Shown: positions 27,435 to 35,991, counted from the stretch's first letter. The stretch is 64,000 nucleotides of DNA from Pseudodesulfovibrio aespoeensis Aspo-2 (GCF_000176915.2 NC_014844.1:1426001-1490000); one strand, 5' to 3'. Numbers and translations are program-made. Notes: generated from the sequence alone by a model not told the origin.

Positions 27435-27473
27435 ATAGCACAAGGCTATTAATTTATAGATAGAATAGCACAA
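27435..27473. promoter_or_regulatory. Candidate operator: 9-bp direct repeat at the operon promoter
   Basis: ATAGCACAA occurs at 27435-27443 and 27465-27473, 30 bases apart (about three helical turns). The second copy overlaps the -10 box and the first lies in the early transcribed region. This suggests a repressor site. Confidence 0.4.
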
Positions 27474-27491
27474 TATCAAAAAAAATGTCAA
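27462..27491 (-). promoter_or_regulatory. Strong candidate promoter of the repeat-peptide operon
   Basis: On the minus strand, a consensus TTGACA (27486-27491) is followed 18 bases later by TATTCT (27462-27467), in an AT-rich patch that stands out from its surroundings. The leader to the start codon is about 60 bases. Confidence 0.7.
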
Positions 27492-27682
27492 TTGGATGCG
27501 CGGAATCGGTTTGTCGATGCCGCGGCTGGTGGCGGACATGCGCGACCGCTTGTGATGGAGCACTGAAAGGAACGGTACGCGGATTGATGCGGAACGATAT
27601 GCTTTTTCGTGGTTGCCGCTGTATCTGGGCGAGAGCGGGAAGGCCAGGAGTCGGGATATGCCGGACGGAGGAGAGGGAAAGG

Positions 27683-27713
27683 AAAAGGCGCTTGGAATGT
27701 CTTCCAAGCGCCT
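27683..27713 (-). terminator. Terminator of the second initiator tRNA gene
   Basis: A perfect 12-pair stem (27686-27697 with 27702-27713) and 4-base loop are followed on the minus strand by TTTT. Its sequence is unrelated to the terminator of copy 1. Confidence 0.8.
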
Positions 27714-27717
27714 GTCA

Positions 27718-27809
27718 TTTCTCTGGTAGCGGGGATAGGACTTGAACCTATGGCCTTCGGGTTATGAGCCCGACGAGCTACCAACTGCTCCACCCCGCGT
27801 CACGTGAGA
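27718..27809. repeat. 92-bp perfect direct repeat, copy 2
   Basis: Identical to 24047-24138, same orientation, offset by 3671 bases. It holds the second initiator tRNA plus 6 and 10 flanking bases. Confidence 0.9.
27724..27799 (-). tRNA. Initiator tRNA-Met (CAT), copy 2
   Basis: Identical over all 76 bases to the copy at 24053-24128, with anticodon CAT, the C1-U72 mismatch, three G-C pairs closing the anticodon stem and an encoded CCA end. It has an independent promoter and terminator, so both copies look functional. Confidence 0.95.
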
Positions 27810-27814
27810 AGGAG

Positions 27815-27843
27815 GTTCTAGGTGGCGGGCCGGTTTTTGTCAA
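27815..27843 (-). promoter_or_regulatory. Promoter of tRNA-fMet copy 2
   Basis: On the minus strand TTGACA (27838-27843) and TAGAAC (27815-27820) are separated by 17 bases and lie 15 bases before the tRNA. Confidence 0.65.
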
Positions 27844-28031
27844 CCACTTATTGAGAGAATGTCAAAAAAGATCGTTGGTCGGAGAGGGTTGTTTTTGAAA
27901 GTCCTTTAAACACGAATGGATAGGGCGGTTTGAGTCTTGGGGGCGCGCAATGCGGCGGGCGCGGGCGCGGGCCGGACGTAGCCAGGTTGGCTGTTTACAT
28001 TGTCCGGCAAATTCCGTAATTCATTTCGCCT

Positions 28032-28754
28032 ATGAGCAACCAAGAGAAATTTTCCGTGGTGCTGCCGGTCTACAACGAGCAGGACAACCTTGAGACCCTG
28101 TTCGCCGAGATCAGGCGGGCGGCGGATTCCACGGGGCGGCCCTGGGAGGCGGTCTTTGTGGACGATTGCAGCACGGACCGTAGCCTCAGCATCATCCGGG
28201 GGCTGGCCGAGCGGCATGCCGAGGTGCGCTATGTCGCCTTTGCCGAGAACCGGGGGCAGTCCGCCGCGTTCTGCGCCGGGTTCGACGCCGCCGACTCGCA
28301 GGTGGTGGTGACCATGGACTCGGACCTGCAGAACGACCCGGCAGACATCCCCAAGATGCTCGCCGCGTTCGGCGACGAGTGCGAAATGGTCATCGGCTGG
28401 CGTGCCAAGCGCAAGGACACGCTGGTCAAGCGGCTCTCGTCGAGGATCGCCAACGCCATCCGCGACTGGTTCACTGACGACGGCGTGCACGACACCGGCT
28501 GCTCGCTCAAGGTCATGCGCGCCGATCTGCTGCGGCGGCTGCCGCGCTTCAAGAACATGCACCGCTATTTCCCCATCCTCATGAAAATGCAGGGGGCGCG
28601 CATCCACGAGGTCAAGGTCAACCACCGCCAGCGCTTCAGCGGCGTGTCCAAGTATGGTACGCTTGATCGCGCCCTGGCCGGGATATACGACCTCATCGGC
28701 GTGCAGTGGCTCATCAAGCGCCACATAGACTACGCGGTGAAGGAAAAGAAATAA
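28032..28754 (+). CDS. Family 2 glycosyltransferase (dolichyl/undecaprenyl-phosphate sugar synthase-like)
   Basis: A 240-residue cytoplasmic GT-A enzyme without obvious C-terminal membrane helices. Motifs are VVLPVYNEQDN, VFVDDCSTDRS, RGQSAAFCAGFDAA and the metal-binding TMDSDLQNDP. The C-terminal RQRFSGVSKYG matches the ArnC/DPM1 group, which moves a sugar from a nucleotide to a polyprenyl phosphate. The next gene, a small LAB_N membrane protein, is only 4 bases away and could be its membrane partner. Lipid A or O-unit decoration is the likely context. Confidence 0.88.
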   Translation: MSNQEKFSVVLPVYNEQDNLETLFAEIRRAADSTGRPWEAVFVDDCSTDRSLSIIRGLAERHAEVRYVAFAENRGQSAAFCAGFDAADSQVVVTMDSDLQNDPADIPKMLAAFGDECEMVIGWRAKRKDTLVKRLSSRIANAIRDWFTDDGVHDTGCSLKVMRADLLRRLPRFKNMHRYFPILMKMQGARIHEVKVNHRQRFSGVSKYGTLDRALAGIYDLIGVQWLIKRHIDYAVKEKK

Positions 28755-28758
28755 GCCC

Positions 28759-29058
28759 ATGCGGCTGCCTGCCTTCTGGTGGCTTCTGGCCCTCCCGGTC
28801 GTGATCCAGGGGGCTTTTTTCGTGCGATTGTGCGTTGTGCGCTTGCGCGGCAACGCGTTACAACCCCTGTCAGGGCGCATGGTCCTGCTGCTCGCCGCGT
28901 CGGGTCTGGCCGGGCTGGCCTATGGCGTGGTCCAGAGCGATCCTCTGTTTGTGGTCGGGCAGGCGTGCCTTTTGATTGTCTACTACAGGATGCGAACCCC
29001 CGGAGCGGCACCAAGGGGCGAAAGCGCAAGCCCGCCAAGGGCTGAAGAGCGAGAATGA
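28759..29058 (+). CDS. Small membrane protein with LpxB N-terminal-like (LAB_N) domain
   Basis: A 99-residue protein with about three hydrophobic segments. FFVRLCVVRLRG near the start and SDPLFVVGQ with YYRM later match the LAB_N domain, found at the N-terminus of some lipid A disaccharide synthases and also as stand-alone proteins. Stand-alone versions often sit beside ArnC-like glycosyltransferases, as here. The C-terminal 20 residues are charged and probably disordered. It overlaps the next gene by four bases. Confidence 0.72.
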   Translation: MRLPAFWWLLALPVVIQGAFFVRLCVVRLRGNALQPLSGRMVLLLAASGLAGLAYGVVQSDPLFVVGQACLLIVYYRMRTPGAAPRGESASPPRAEERE

Positions 29059-29780
29059 GCGACACGAAATATCGTGACAACAGGAAGGGGCTCAGGGCCG
29101 TGGTCAAGGGGCTGGTCATGCTGGCCGGGCTTGGTCTGGCCGTGTATCTGGGCCGCAGCCTCGGCCTGGACGACATGCTCAGGAACACGCAATGGTTCAA
29201 TGATCATGTGCTGGGGACCGGCCCCATGTCGGTGTTCATCTTCCTGGTGGTGGGCGCGGTGTTTACCTCGGTCGGGCTGCCGCGTCAGGTGATCGGGTTT
29301 CTCGGCGGATTCGCCTTTGGCGCGGTGGGCGGCACGCTGCTCTCCACGCTGGGCTCCGGGCTGGGGTGCGCCCTGGCCGCCGGATACGCCCGCTGGGGCG
29401 GTCGCGAGTTCGTGGCCCGCAAGCTGGGCAGCCGCATCCGGCGGGTGGATGGATTCCTCCGGTACAAGCCGTTTCGCACGGCCCTGGCCATCCGCTTTTT
29501 CCCCTTTGGCAGCAATGCGTTGACCAATCTAGCCGCCGGGGTCAGTGCCATTCCGCTCGGGCCGTTCATTCTCGGCTCGACCCTGGGCTATATCCCGCAG
29601 AATTTCATCTTCGCCCTGTTCGGGGCGGGCATGAACAAGGATTCCACCATGGGCATGGCTTTGTCCATCGGCATGGGCATCGTCTTGTTCGTGGGGTCCA
29701 TCTGGCTGGGCACCGCTGTCTACCGCAGCTACCGGGCCGAGGTGGCCGACGCCGGGCTTCCTGTCAACGGGGACGACTAG
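29055..29780 (+). CDS. TVP38/TMEM64-family (DedA-like VTT) membrane protein
   Basis: A 241-residue membrane protein with about six hydrophobic segments. The family core is visible as GLPRQVIGFLGGFAFGAVGGTLLSTLG, with RFFPFGSNALTNLAAG and TLGYIPQNFIFALFGAG later. Proteins of this VTT superfamily help move lipids such as undecaprenyl phosphate across the membrane. Its coupling to a polyprenyl-phosphate glycosyltransferase and LAB_N protein fits a lipid-carrier role. It converges on the PAP2 gene with a 12-base gap. Confidence 0.85.
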   Translation: MSDTKYRDNRKGLRAVVKGLVMLAGLGLAVYLGRSLGLDDMLRNTQWFNDHVLGTGPMSVFIFLVVGAVFTSVGLPRQVIGFLGGFAFGAVGGTLLSTLGSGLGCALAAGYARWGGREFVARKLGSRIRRVDGFLRYKPFRTALAIRFFPFGSNALTNLAAGVSAIPLGPFILGSTLGYIPQNFIFALFGAGMNKDSTMGMALSIGMGIVLFVGSIWLGTAVYRSYRAEVADAGLPVNGDD

Positions 29781-29792
29781 GCCGGGTCCGGG

Positions 29793-30383
29793 TCAGTCTT
29801 GACGGAGCAAACGGCTCAGGCCGTAGCGCCAGACCATCCACACCACCAGGGCCACCGCCAGCCCGAGCAGCCATCCGGCCAGAATGTCCGTGGGGTAGTG
29901 CTTGCCCACATAGAGCCGGGAATAGCCCACCAAAAGCGGCAGCAGCAGGGGCCATTTGCCCAGCGCGGGCCACAGCAGGCACATGAGCGCGGCCAGACAC
30001 ATGGTGTTGGCCGCGTGGGCCGAAGGGTAGGAGGTGCCTTCCTCCTTGGTCTGGGCGAAATCCGGCGACCGCTGCTCCCAGTGGCCGTGAGCCTGATGAA
30101 AGGTGCCGGCCACCGCATTGAGGGGCCGGACCCGTTTGACCTGGGACTTGACCATGTCGGTGGAGAGGTTGGCCAAGCCCATGGCTATGAAAAGGATGAT
30201 GAAATAGACGAGCTGCCGCCGCCCGGAGCGGATCACGGCATAGATGGCGGCCAGCCCCAGGCAGAGCATGAGCGCGGTCATGGACGAGAGCAGGGGCATG
30301 ATCAGGTCGAACAGGGCGCAGCGCCATTCCTGGTTGACGAGCAGGAACAGCTTGAGGTCCAAGGCGGGCGTGAGGAAGAACAT
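29793..30383 (-). CDS. PAP2-family membrane phosphatase
   Basis: A 196-residue polytopic membrane protein with the three PAP2 motifs: KRVRPLN (K-x6-RP type), PSAH, and SRLYVGKHYPTD with the catalytic histidine. The family dephosphorylates undecaprenyl pyrophosphate, phosphatidic acid or lipid A. The ATG at 30383 follows AAAGGAG. Facing a glycosyltransferase/TVP38 cluster, a job in lipid carrier recycling or lipid A phosphate trimming is likely, but the substrate is not readable. Confidence 0.9.
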   Translation of the reverse strand: MFFLTPALDLKLFLLVNQEWRCALFDLIMPLLSSMTALMLCLGLAAIYAVIRSGRRQLVYFIILFIAMGLANLSTDMVKSQVKRVRPLNAVAGTFHQAHGHWEQRSPDFAQTKEEGTSYPSAHAANTMCLAALMCLLWPALGKWPLLLPLLVGYSRLYVGKHYPTDILAGWLLGLAVALVVWMVWRYGLSRLLRQD

Positions 30384-30489
30384 CTGGCTCCTTTGGGCGT
30401 GGAAGTCCCGGTTTCATACCGTTCTTCGCCGCGTTCGGCAACAACCTCCGCCTTGTCAAACTCCGAAATATCGTTCACAAGGGGTGCCT

Positions 30490-31620
30490 ATGCAGACATC
30501 CGAGAGAAAAGGGCGTCTGGCCCTGGTCATGCCGCGACTGAGCCGGTATGGCGGGGCCGAATCCTTTGCCTGGCGTCTGGGCGAAGCACTTGCCCGGCGC
30601 GGCCACGCCGTGGACTTCATCTGCGCCCGCTGCGAGGCCGAGCCGCCCGAGGGGGTCACCCCGGTGGTGGTGGGCCGTTTCGGCGGTCTGCGCGTGATCA
30701 AGATCCTTTGGTTCGCCCTGATGGCCGAGCGGGCGCGCCGCACGGGCGGGTATGATCTCGTCTTTGGCATGGGCAAGACCGTCAACCAGGATATCCTGCG
30801 CATCGGCGGTGGCCCAATCTCCATGTTCTGGAAGCTCTCCAGGCGCGCCTGGCCAGCCGGATTTCCCCGTTGGTTCAAGATGGCGCGCCGCCGCCTCGCC
30901 CCGGCCAACTGGGCCATCCACCTGCTGGACACCGTCAGGCTGAGGCGCACTCCGCGCATCGTGGCGGTTTCCCACCTCGTGCGCGACTGGACCGTGGCCG
31001 CGCATCCGCACCTGGACCCCTCGGCCATCGACGTGATCTACAACAGGCCGGACCTGAGCCGGTTCTCGCCTGTGGACGAGGCCGGGCGGCAGACCTTGCG
31101 GGAGGCGGCTGGCATCGGGCCGGATCAGGTGGTCATCGGCACGGCGGCCACCAATTTCGCGCTCAAGGGCGTGCGCTCCCTGCTCATGGCCCTGGCCCGG
31201 CTGCCGGAGAACCATGTCCTGCATGTGGCCGGTGGCCGCAAGCCGGGCAAGTACCTGCGTCTCGCCCGTGAGCTGGGCGTGGAGGACCGTGTCCGCTTCC
31301 TGGGTCGAGTAGACGATATGGCGTCCTTCTACCGCTGCATCGATGTCTTTGTGCTGGCGACCTTTTACGACGCCTGTTCCAATGCCGTGCTCGAGGCCCT
31401 GGCCTGCGGCTGCCGCTCGGTGTCGAGCGCGCTCAACGGCAGCGCCTGTTTTCTGCCCGACCGCTGGGTGTTCCCCGATCCCGCCGACGTGCCGGAGCTG
31501 GCCGCGATTCTCTTGCGGGTGTCGGGTGAGGATCGTCCGGCTCCCTTTGTCTGGCCGCAGGATGTACCCTGCGGCCTGGACCCCTATGTGGAAATGATCG
31601 AACAGACTCTCTCCAGATAA
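30490..31620 (+). CDS. Family 4 glycosyltransferase (WaaG-like)
   Basis: A 376-residue GT-B enzyme. The N-terminal VMPRLSRYGGAESFAWRLGEAL and the segment GMGKTVNQDILRIGGG resemble LPS core glucosyltransferases. The donor-site signature is DACSNAVLEALACG in the C-terminal domain. The ATG at 30490 was chosen from the domain start; an in-frame extension upstream would cover the intergenic region shared with the PAP2 gene. It is followed 5 bases later by another glycosyltransferase, so the two likely act on the same LPS or capsule. Confidence 0.88.
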   Translation: MQTSERKGRLALVMPRLSRYGGAESFAWRLGEALARRGHAVDFICARCEAEPPEGVTPVVVGRFGGLRVIKILWFALMAERARRTGGYDLVFGMGKTVNQDILRIGGGPISMFWKLSRRAWPAGFPRWFKMARRRLAPANWAIHLLDTVRLRRTPRIVAVSHLVRDWTVAAHPHLDPSAIDVIYNRPDLSRFSPVDEAGRQTLREAAGIGPDQVVIGTAATNFALKGVRSLLMALARLPENHVLHVAGGRKPGKYLRLARELGVEDRVRFLGRVDDMASFYRCIDVFVLATFYDACSNAVLEALACGCRSVSSALNGSACFLPDRWVFPDPADVPELAAILLRVSGEDRPAPFVWPQDVPCGLDPYVEMIEQTLSR

Positions 31621-31625
31621 ATCCC

Positions 31626-32639
31626 ATGAAAACAGTGTTTCTCGTCCCGTGCGGGACGCGGCGTTCCCATGCCGCCTACAGGGTCGCGCCCCATGTGGCG
31701 GCCGGTCGGGCAGCCGGTCTTGATGTCTGCATGCTGGAGGTGCCCGCGTCGGGTTTTGCCCGCTATCGGTTCTTCAGCCGACTGCCTGGGGCCGACGTGA
31801 TTGTGGTCCACCGCGAGCTTATCTCCAGGGGCGAGCTGCGGACGCTTCGGCGGCTTGCTCCGAAACTGGTCTACGATTTTGCCGACGCGGTCTGGACCCT
31901 GCCCGCCAGGGAACAGGACGGCGGGGGGGCCAGACGCCGCATGGCCATGCTTGCCCGCAGATTCAGGCGGATCTGCGCCGAGGCGGACCTGTGCCTTGTG
32001 GAAAACATGGCCCAGGCCAAGGCGGCGGCCCCGTTTCAGGATCAGGTGCGGATCGTGCCGACGCCCCTTGATGCGGCCCGGTATGCGCCGCGTCCGGACA
32101 CCGACGGCAGCGCCCCCGGCCACGGCGGCCCCATCCGCGTTGGCTGGATGGTCACGGGCGGCGACAGGCACTGCCTCGGCGAGATCGTGGGCGGGCTGGC
32201 CGATAAGGGGGTGGGCATCCAGTTTTCCATTGTATCGGATTCTCCCTATGATGGACCGGGCAGGGATTTCGTCTTCTGGTCGCTGCCCGAAAGCGCAAGC
32301 GAGATCGCCCGGCTCCAGACCATGGACATCGGGCTTGCCCCGTATCCTGACGATGGCCATTCGCAGGCGGTCAGCGGGCTGGACGTGCTGCGCTACATGG
32401 CTTGCGGCGTGGTGGTGGTCGCCTCGGACAAGGGCGGCGCGGGCGAGATCGTGGACCACGGCATCGACGGATTCCTGGCCCGCGACATCGAGGAGTGGAC
32501 GCGCCATGTTCTCCATCTGGCCCGTGACCATGACCTCAGACACAGGATGGCCGAGGCCGCCCGGCTCAAGGTCGTGAACCAGTACGGGCTGGCTTCGGTC
32601 GCGGGCCAGCTGTGGGACGCGCTGGGCATCCCGCGCTAG
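31626..32639 (+). CDS. Glycosyltransferase (GT-B, group 1-like)
   Basis: A 337-residue protein of the GT-B type. The acceptor-side half contains DVIVVHRELISRGEL and KLVYDFADAVW, typical of putative group 1 transferases. The donor half contains GWMVTGG and the sequence HSQAVSGLDVLRYMACGVVVVASDKGGAGEIV, which is the conserved sugar-nucleotide loop. It pairs with the preceding WaaG-like gene. The acceptor is unknown. Confidence 0.82.
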   Translation: MKTVFLVPCGTRRSHAAYRVAPHVAAGRAAGLDVCMLEVPASGFARYRFFSRLPGADVIVVHRELISRGELRTLRRLAPKLVYDFADAVWTLPAREQDGGGARRRMAMLARRFRRICAEADLCLVENMAQAKAAAPFQDQVRIVPTPLDAARYAPRPDTDGSAPGHGGPIRVGWMVTGGDRHCLGEIVGGLADKGVGIQFSIVSDSPYDGPGRDFVFWSLPESASEIARLQTMDIGLAPYPDDGHSQAVSGLDVLRYMACGVVVVASDKGGAGEIVDHGIDGFLARDIEEWTRHVLHLARDHDLRHRMAEAARLKVVNQYGLASVAGQLWDALGIPR

Positions 32640-32661
32640 CGCAACTGGCGAATTGCAATGA

Positions 32662-32688
32662 AAAAGCCGGGTCGCCCCGGCTTTTCTT
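32662..32688. terminator. Bidirectional terminator between convergent genes
   Basis: A perfect 10-pair stem (32662-32671 with 32676-32685), loop TCGC, has A-rich and T-rich flanks. It lies between the glycosyltransferase and the UXS gene. Confidence 0.85.
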
Positions 32689-32690
32689 GT

Positions 32691-33650
32691 CTAGGCTGTT
32701 TCAAGGCAGCGTCTGAAGTATTCCACGGTCTTGACCAGTCCCTGCCTGAGCGGGATTTTTGGTTCCCAGCCCATGGCCTTGCGGGCCAGGGTGATGTCCG
32801 GTTTGCGCTGCATGGGATCGTCCGAGGGCAGGGGCTTGAACACGATCTGCGACTTGGACCCGGTCAGGTCGATGACCTCGCGGGCGAGCTCAAGGATGGT
32901 GAACTCGCCGGGATTGCCCAGGTTCACGGGGCCGGTGAAGTCGTCAGGCGTCTTTTCCATCAGGCCGATGATGCCGTCCACCAGATCGTCCACATAGCAG
33001 AAGCTGCGGGTCTGCTCGCCCTTGCCGTAGACCGTGATGTTCTCGCCGCGCAGCGCCTGGACCACGAAGTTGGAGACCACCCGGCCATCGTCCATGGCCA
33101 TGCGCGGTCCATAAGTGTTGAAGATGCGTCCCACTTTGATGCGCAGGCCGTGCTGGCGGTTGTAGTCGAAGAACAGGGTCTCGGCGCACCGTTTGCCCTC
33201 GTCGTAGCAGGCGCGGATGCCGATGGGGTTGACGTTGCCCCAGTAGTCCTCTGTCTGCGGGTGCACGGCGGGATCGCCGTAGACTTCACTGGTGGACGCC
33301 TGGAATATCTTGGCCTTGATGCGCTTGGCCAGCCCCAGCATGTTGATGGCGCCGTGGACCGATGTCTTGGTGGTCTGCACCGGGTCGAACTGGTAGTGGA
33401 TGGGCGAGGCCGGGCAGGCGAGGTTGTATATTTCGTCCACCTCGGCGTAGAGCGGAAAGGTCACGTCGTGCCGGAGAACCTCGAAATAGGGGTTGTCCAT
33501 CAGGTGCAGGATGCTCTCCTTGCGCCCGGTGTAGAAGTTGTCCACGCAGAGCACCTCGTGCCCCATGGCGAGCAGGCGCTCGCAGATGTGTGAACCGAGG
33601 AAGCCCGAGCCGCCGGTGACGAGAACGCGTTTTTTCTTCATTGTGATCAT
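32691..33650 (-). CDS. UDP-glucuronate decarboxylase (UXS-type NAD-dependent SDR)
   Basis: An extended short-chain dehydrogenase that turns UDP-glucuronate into UDP-xylose. The NAD loop GGSGFLGSH, the [10 protein letters not shown] motif, [10 protein letters not shown], and the TSEVYGDP...YDEGKRCAE catalytic Ser/Tyr/Lys set are all typical of UXS. At 319 residues it is the soluble form. Starts at 33650 or 33641 differ by three residues. The nearest related genes are the two glycosyltransferases facing it and galU near 10.5 kb. Confidence 0.9.
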   Translation of the reverse strand: MITMKKKRVLVTGGSGFLGSHICERLLAMGHEVLCVDNFYTGRKESILHLMDNPYFEVLRHDVTFPLYAEVDEIYNLACPASPIHYQFDPVQTTKTSVHGAINMLGLAKRIKAKIFQASTSEVYGDPAVHPQTEDYWGNVNPIGIRACYDEGKRCAETLFFDYNRQHGLRIKVGRIFNTYGPRMAMDDGRVVSNFVVQALRGENITVYGKGEQTRSFCYVDDLVDGIIGLMEKTPDDFTGPVNLGNPGEFTILELAREVIDLTGSKSQIVFKPLPSDDPMQRKPDITLARKAMGWEPKIPLRQGLVKTVEYFRRCLETA

Positions 33651-33839
33651 CTTTCAAAATAGTCCCGATTTGTCAATATGTCTGGCAAATATTACTATTT
33701 ATGGTCTGTTATGGGCAATGTAGTCCGATTTTACCGAAAAAACTGGGTCGTGTTGAAAAGAAAACTGTGCAAAAGGTTGACTGATATCGAAAGCCATGAG
33801 ATTCAACTAGGTAAAACTTTATGGTCTGGAAGTATATAA

Positions 33840-34559
33840 ATGATTGTAAACATTGCTGAATGTCTTGACGGAGCGCGACGCGCGCGTGGCGTTGCCGTGG
33901 TTATCGACGTATTCAGGGCTTTTTCGGTCGCCTGCTACGCTGTGGACAACGGGGCGCAAGACTATCTTGCCGCGGCCGATGTGGATCTGGCCCGGCGGCT
34001 GGCCGGGGAGCATGGCGGTATCCTCATGGGCGAACGCGACTGCATCATGCCCAAAGGGTTCGACTACGGCAACTCGCCCACCGAGATAGAGCACGCGGAT
34101 TTTTCCGGCAGGACGGTGGTGCACACCACCAGCGCCGGAACGCAGGGACTGCTGGCCTGCACCGGGGCCGACGAGGTGCTCACCGGCTCTTTTGTCAACG
34201 CCGGAGCGCTGGTCGAGTACCTGCGTGTCCGCAATCCCGAGGTCGTGACCCTGGTGGCCATGGGCACGGCTGGGGTCATGCGCGCCCAGGAGGACATGAT
34301 GTGCGCCATGTACCTGAAGAACGCGCTGGAGGACTACCCCAACAGCTTCGAGACCCTGAAGTCGTTTTTGGCCCAGGTGGACAGCGCGCAGAAGTTCTTC
34401 GACCCGGAAAAGACCTATGCGCCGGAGCGGGATTTCGAGCTGTGCATGGCCCTTGACCGTTTTGATTTCGTGCTCAGGGCCTCGCCCTATGTGGATGGGG
34501 CGGTCAGGCTGGAGCGGGTTTTGCCTGTGCCGTCCGATGCCGGACGGACTGATTTGTGA
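33840..34559 (+). CDS. ComB-like 2-phosphosulfolactate phosphatase family protein
   Basis: A 239-residue protein of the ComB family: VVIDVFRAFSVACYA, MGERDCIMPKGFDYGNSP, HTTSAGTQGL and DRFDFVLRAS. In methanogens and some bacteria ComB acts in coenzyme M or sulfolactate metabolism. No ComA/ComC partner is visible, and the protein sits just ahead of a response regulator, so the true substrate is uncertain. The ATG start is in AT-rich DNA with a weak ribosome binding site. Confidence 0.8.
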   Translation: MIVNIAECLDGARRARGVAVVIDVFRAFSVACYAVDNGAQDYLAAADVDLARRLAGEHGGILMGERDCIMPKGFDYGNSPTEIEHADFSGRTVVHTTSAGTQGLLACTGADEVLTGSFVNAGALVEYLRVRNPEVVTLVAMGTAGVMRAQEDMMCAMYLKNALEDYPNSFETLKSFLAQVDSAQKFFDPEKTYAPERDFELCMALDRFDFVLRASPYVDGAVRLERVLPVPSDAGRTDL

Positions 34560-34569
34560 GAGCGAGCCG

Positions 34570-35895
34570 ATGCAAAAAGTTCTTATTGTTGATGATTCGC
34601 AGACCAATCTGACCCTGCTCGACCACATGCTGCGTCGGCAGGGGTGTGAAATCGTCCAGGCCAGGGGCGGCCACGAGGCCTTGACCCTGGCGGGCGAGCA
34701 CGAATTCGCCCTGATCCTGCTCGACATCCAGATGCCGGGCATGAACGGCTATGAGACGGCCATGCACCTCAAGCAGTTGCCGCGGGGCAGGCATGTCCCC
34801 ATCATCTTCATCACCGCCATCTATCAGGACGAGGAAAATGTCAGGATGGGCTACGAGACCGGGGCGGTCGATTACCTTTTCAGGCCCGTCAACGTGCAGA
34901 CCCTGACGAGCAAGGTGCAGGTGTTTCTCCAGATGCACCGCCAGAAAGTGCTGCTTGAGCGCGAGATAGAGAGCCGTGTCCAGTCCGAGCGCTCGCTGCG
35001 GCAGGCCGAGGAAAAATACCGCTCCATCTTCGAGCGCGCCGTGGAGGGCATCTTTCAATGCACGCCGGACGGCACCTTTACCGAAGTCAACCCGGCCATG
35101 GCCCGGCTTTTCGGCTTTGACGACCCGGCCGGGATGATCGGGGTCGGTGGCCTGCGGCGGCAGCTCATGGTCGAATCCGACGATATGAACCGGTACATGG
35201 GCATTCTGCGCCGTGACGGCTATGTTTCCAGTTTCGAGTTCAGCGGACGCCGCCGGAACGGGGACACGTTCTGGTGCTCCGAAAGCTCCCGGCTGGTGAC
35301 CTTCGACAACGGCACCGAGCTTGTCGAAGGCGTTCTGGAGGATGTGACCAGACGAAAGCAGACCGAGCTTGAACTCAAGCATCTGGCCACCATCGACAGC
35401 CTGACGGGCGTCTACAACCGGCATCTCTTCTTCGACCGCCTCGAGCACGCCCTGGTCACGGCCAAGCGGACCGATTCCATTGTGGCGGTCCTGTTCATTG
35501 ATCTTGACGAGTTCAAGCGGGTCAACGACACCTACGGTCACCACGCGGGCGACGAACTGCTGCGCATGGTGGCGGGGCGGCTGCAAAAGCGCGTCCGCGA
35601 GGCAGACACCCTGGCCCGCTTGGGTGGAGACGAGTTCGGCGTGCTCCTCGAATGCCTCGACGACCAGAATGGGGCGCTGACCGTGGCCCAGAGCCTGCTG
35701 GAGGTCATGACCACCCCCTATGTCATCACCGGCGAGCACATCCGGGTGGGGGCGACCGTGGGCATCAGCTTCTTCCCGGACGACGGCAAGGATGGCGTCT
35801 CCCTCATCAGCCGGGCGGATTCCGCCATGTATGGCGTCAAGCGGCGCGGCGGGGTCAGGTTCGGCACCTTCAGGGAGTGCGGCGTTCCCAGGTAG
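34570..35895 (+). CDS. Response regulator with PAS and GGDEF domains (diguanylate cyclase)
   Basis: A 441-residue signalling protein. Residues 1-120 are a receiver domain (VDDSQTN, the phosphoacceptor aspartate in LILLDIQMPGMNGYE). A coiled-coil linker of about 30 residues leads to a PAS domain (about 140-265). The C-terminal GGDEF domain has the intact motif GGDEF and the inhibitory I-site READ five residues before it. It should make c-di-GMP under phosphorelay control. No EAL domain is present, and no kinase gene is adjacent. The start at 34570 is 10 bases after comB-like. Confidence 0.92.
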   Translation: MQKVLIVDDSQTNLTLLDHMLRRQGCEIVQARGGHEALTLAGEHEFALILLDIQMPGMNGYETAMHLKQLPRGRHVPIIFITAIYQDEENVRMGYETGAVDYLFRPVNVQTLTSKVQVFLQMHRQKVLLEREIESRVQSERSLRQAEEKYRSIFERAVEGIFQCTPDGTFTEVNPAMARLFGFDDPAGMIGVGGLRRQLMVESDDMNRYMGILRRDGYVSSFEFSGRRRNGDTFWCSESSRLVTFDNGTELVEGVLEDVTRRKQTELELKHLATIDSLTGVYNRHLFFDRLEHALVTAKRTDSIVAVLFIDLDEFKRVNDTYGHHAGDELLRMVAGRLQKRVREADTLARLGGDEFGVLLECLDDQNGALTVAQSLLEVMTTPYVITGEHIRVGATVGISFFPDDGKDGVSLISRADSAMYGVKRRGGVRFGTFRECGVPR

Positions 35896-35991
35896 CCGCT
35901 TTCCGGTTTTTTGCCCGCGCCCGACCCGAGGCCCTGTAGGGATATCGCAAAAAGTCTGTTGACCATTATACTCCATGTGTTTAGATGGGGT

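Larger units (their letters stand above)
27396..27723. other. Intergenic region between the repeat-peptide gene and tRNA copy 2
   Basis: The half next to the peptide gene (27396-27495) is AT-rich and holds its promoter and operator-like repeat. The stretch 27496-27680 shows no gene or structure I can support. The rest is the tRNA terminator. Confidence 0.6.

Noticed and set aside
27488-27793. A 101-residue minus-strand frame across tRNA copy 2, with a matching 60-residue frame over copy 1
   Set aside because: They are translations of the tRNA-fMet sequence itself.
24047-27809. A classic integrative element with attL/attR at the tRNA genes
   Set aside because: No integrase or recombinase lies between the repeats and both tRNA copies are complete with their own promoters and terminators, unlike att remnants at a tRNA 3' end.
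27994-28022. Promoter TTTACA-17-TAATTC for the GT2 gene
   Set aside because: Its -10 box ends only 9 bases before the start codon, which would require a leaderless transcript; no other support is visible.
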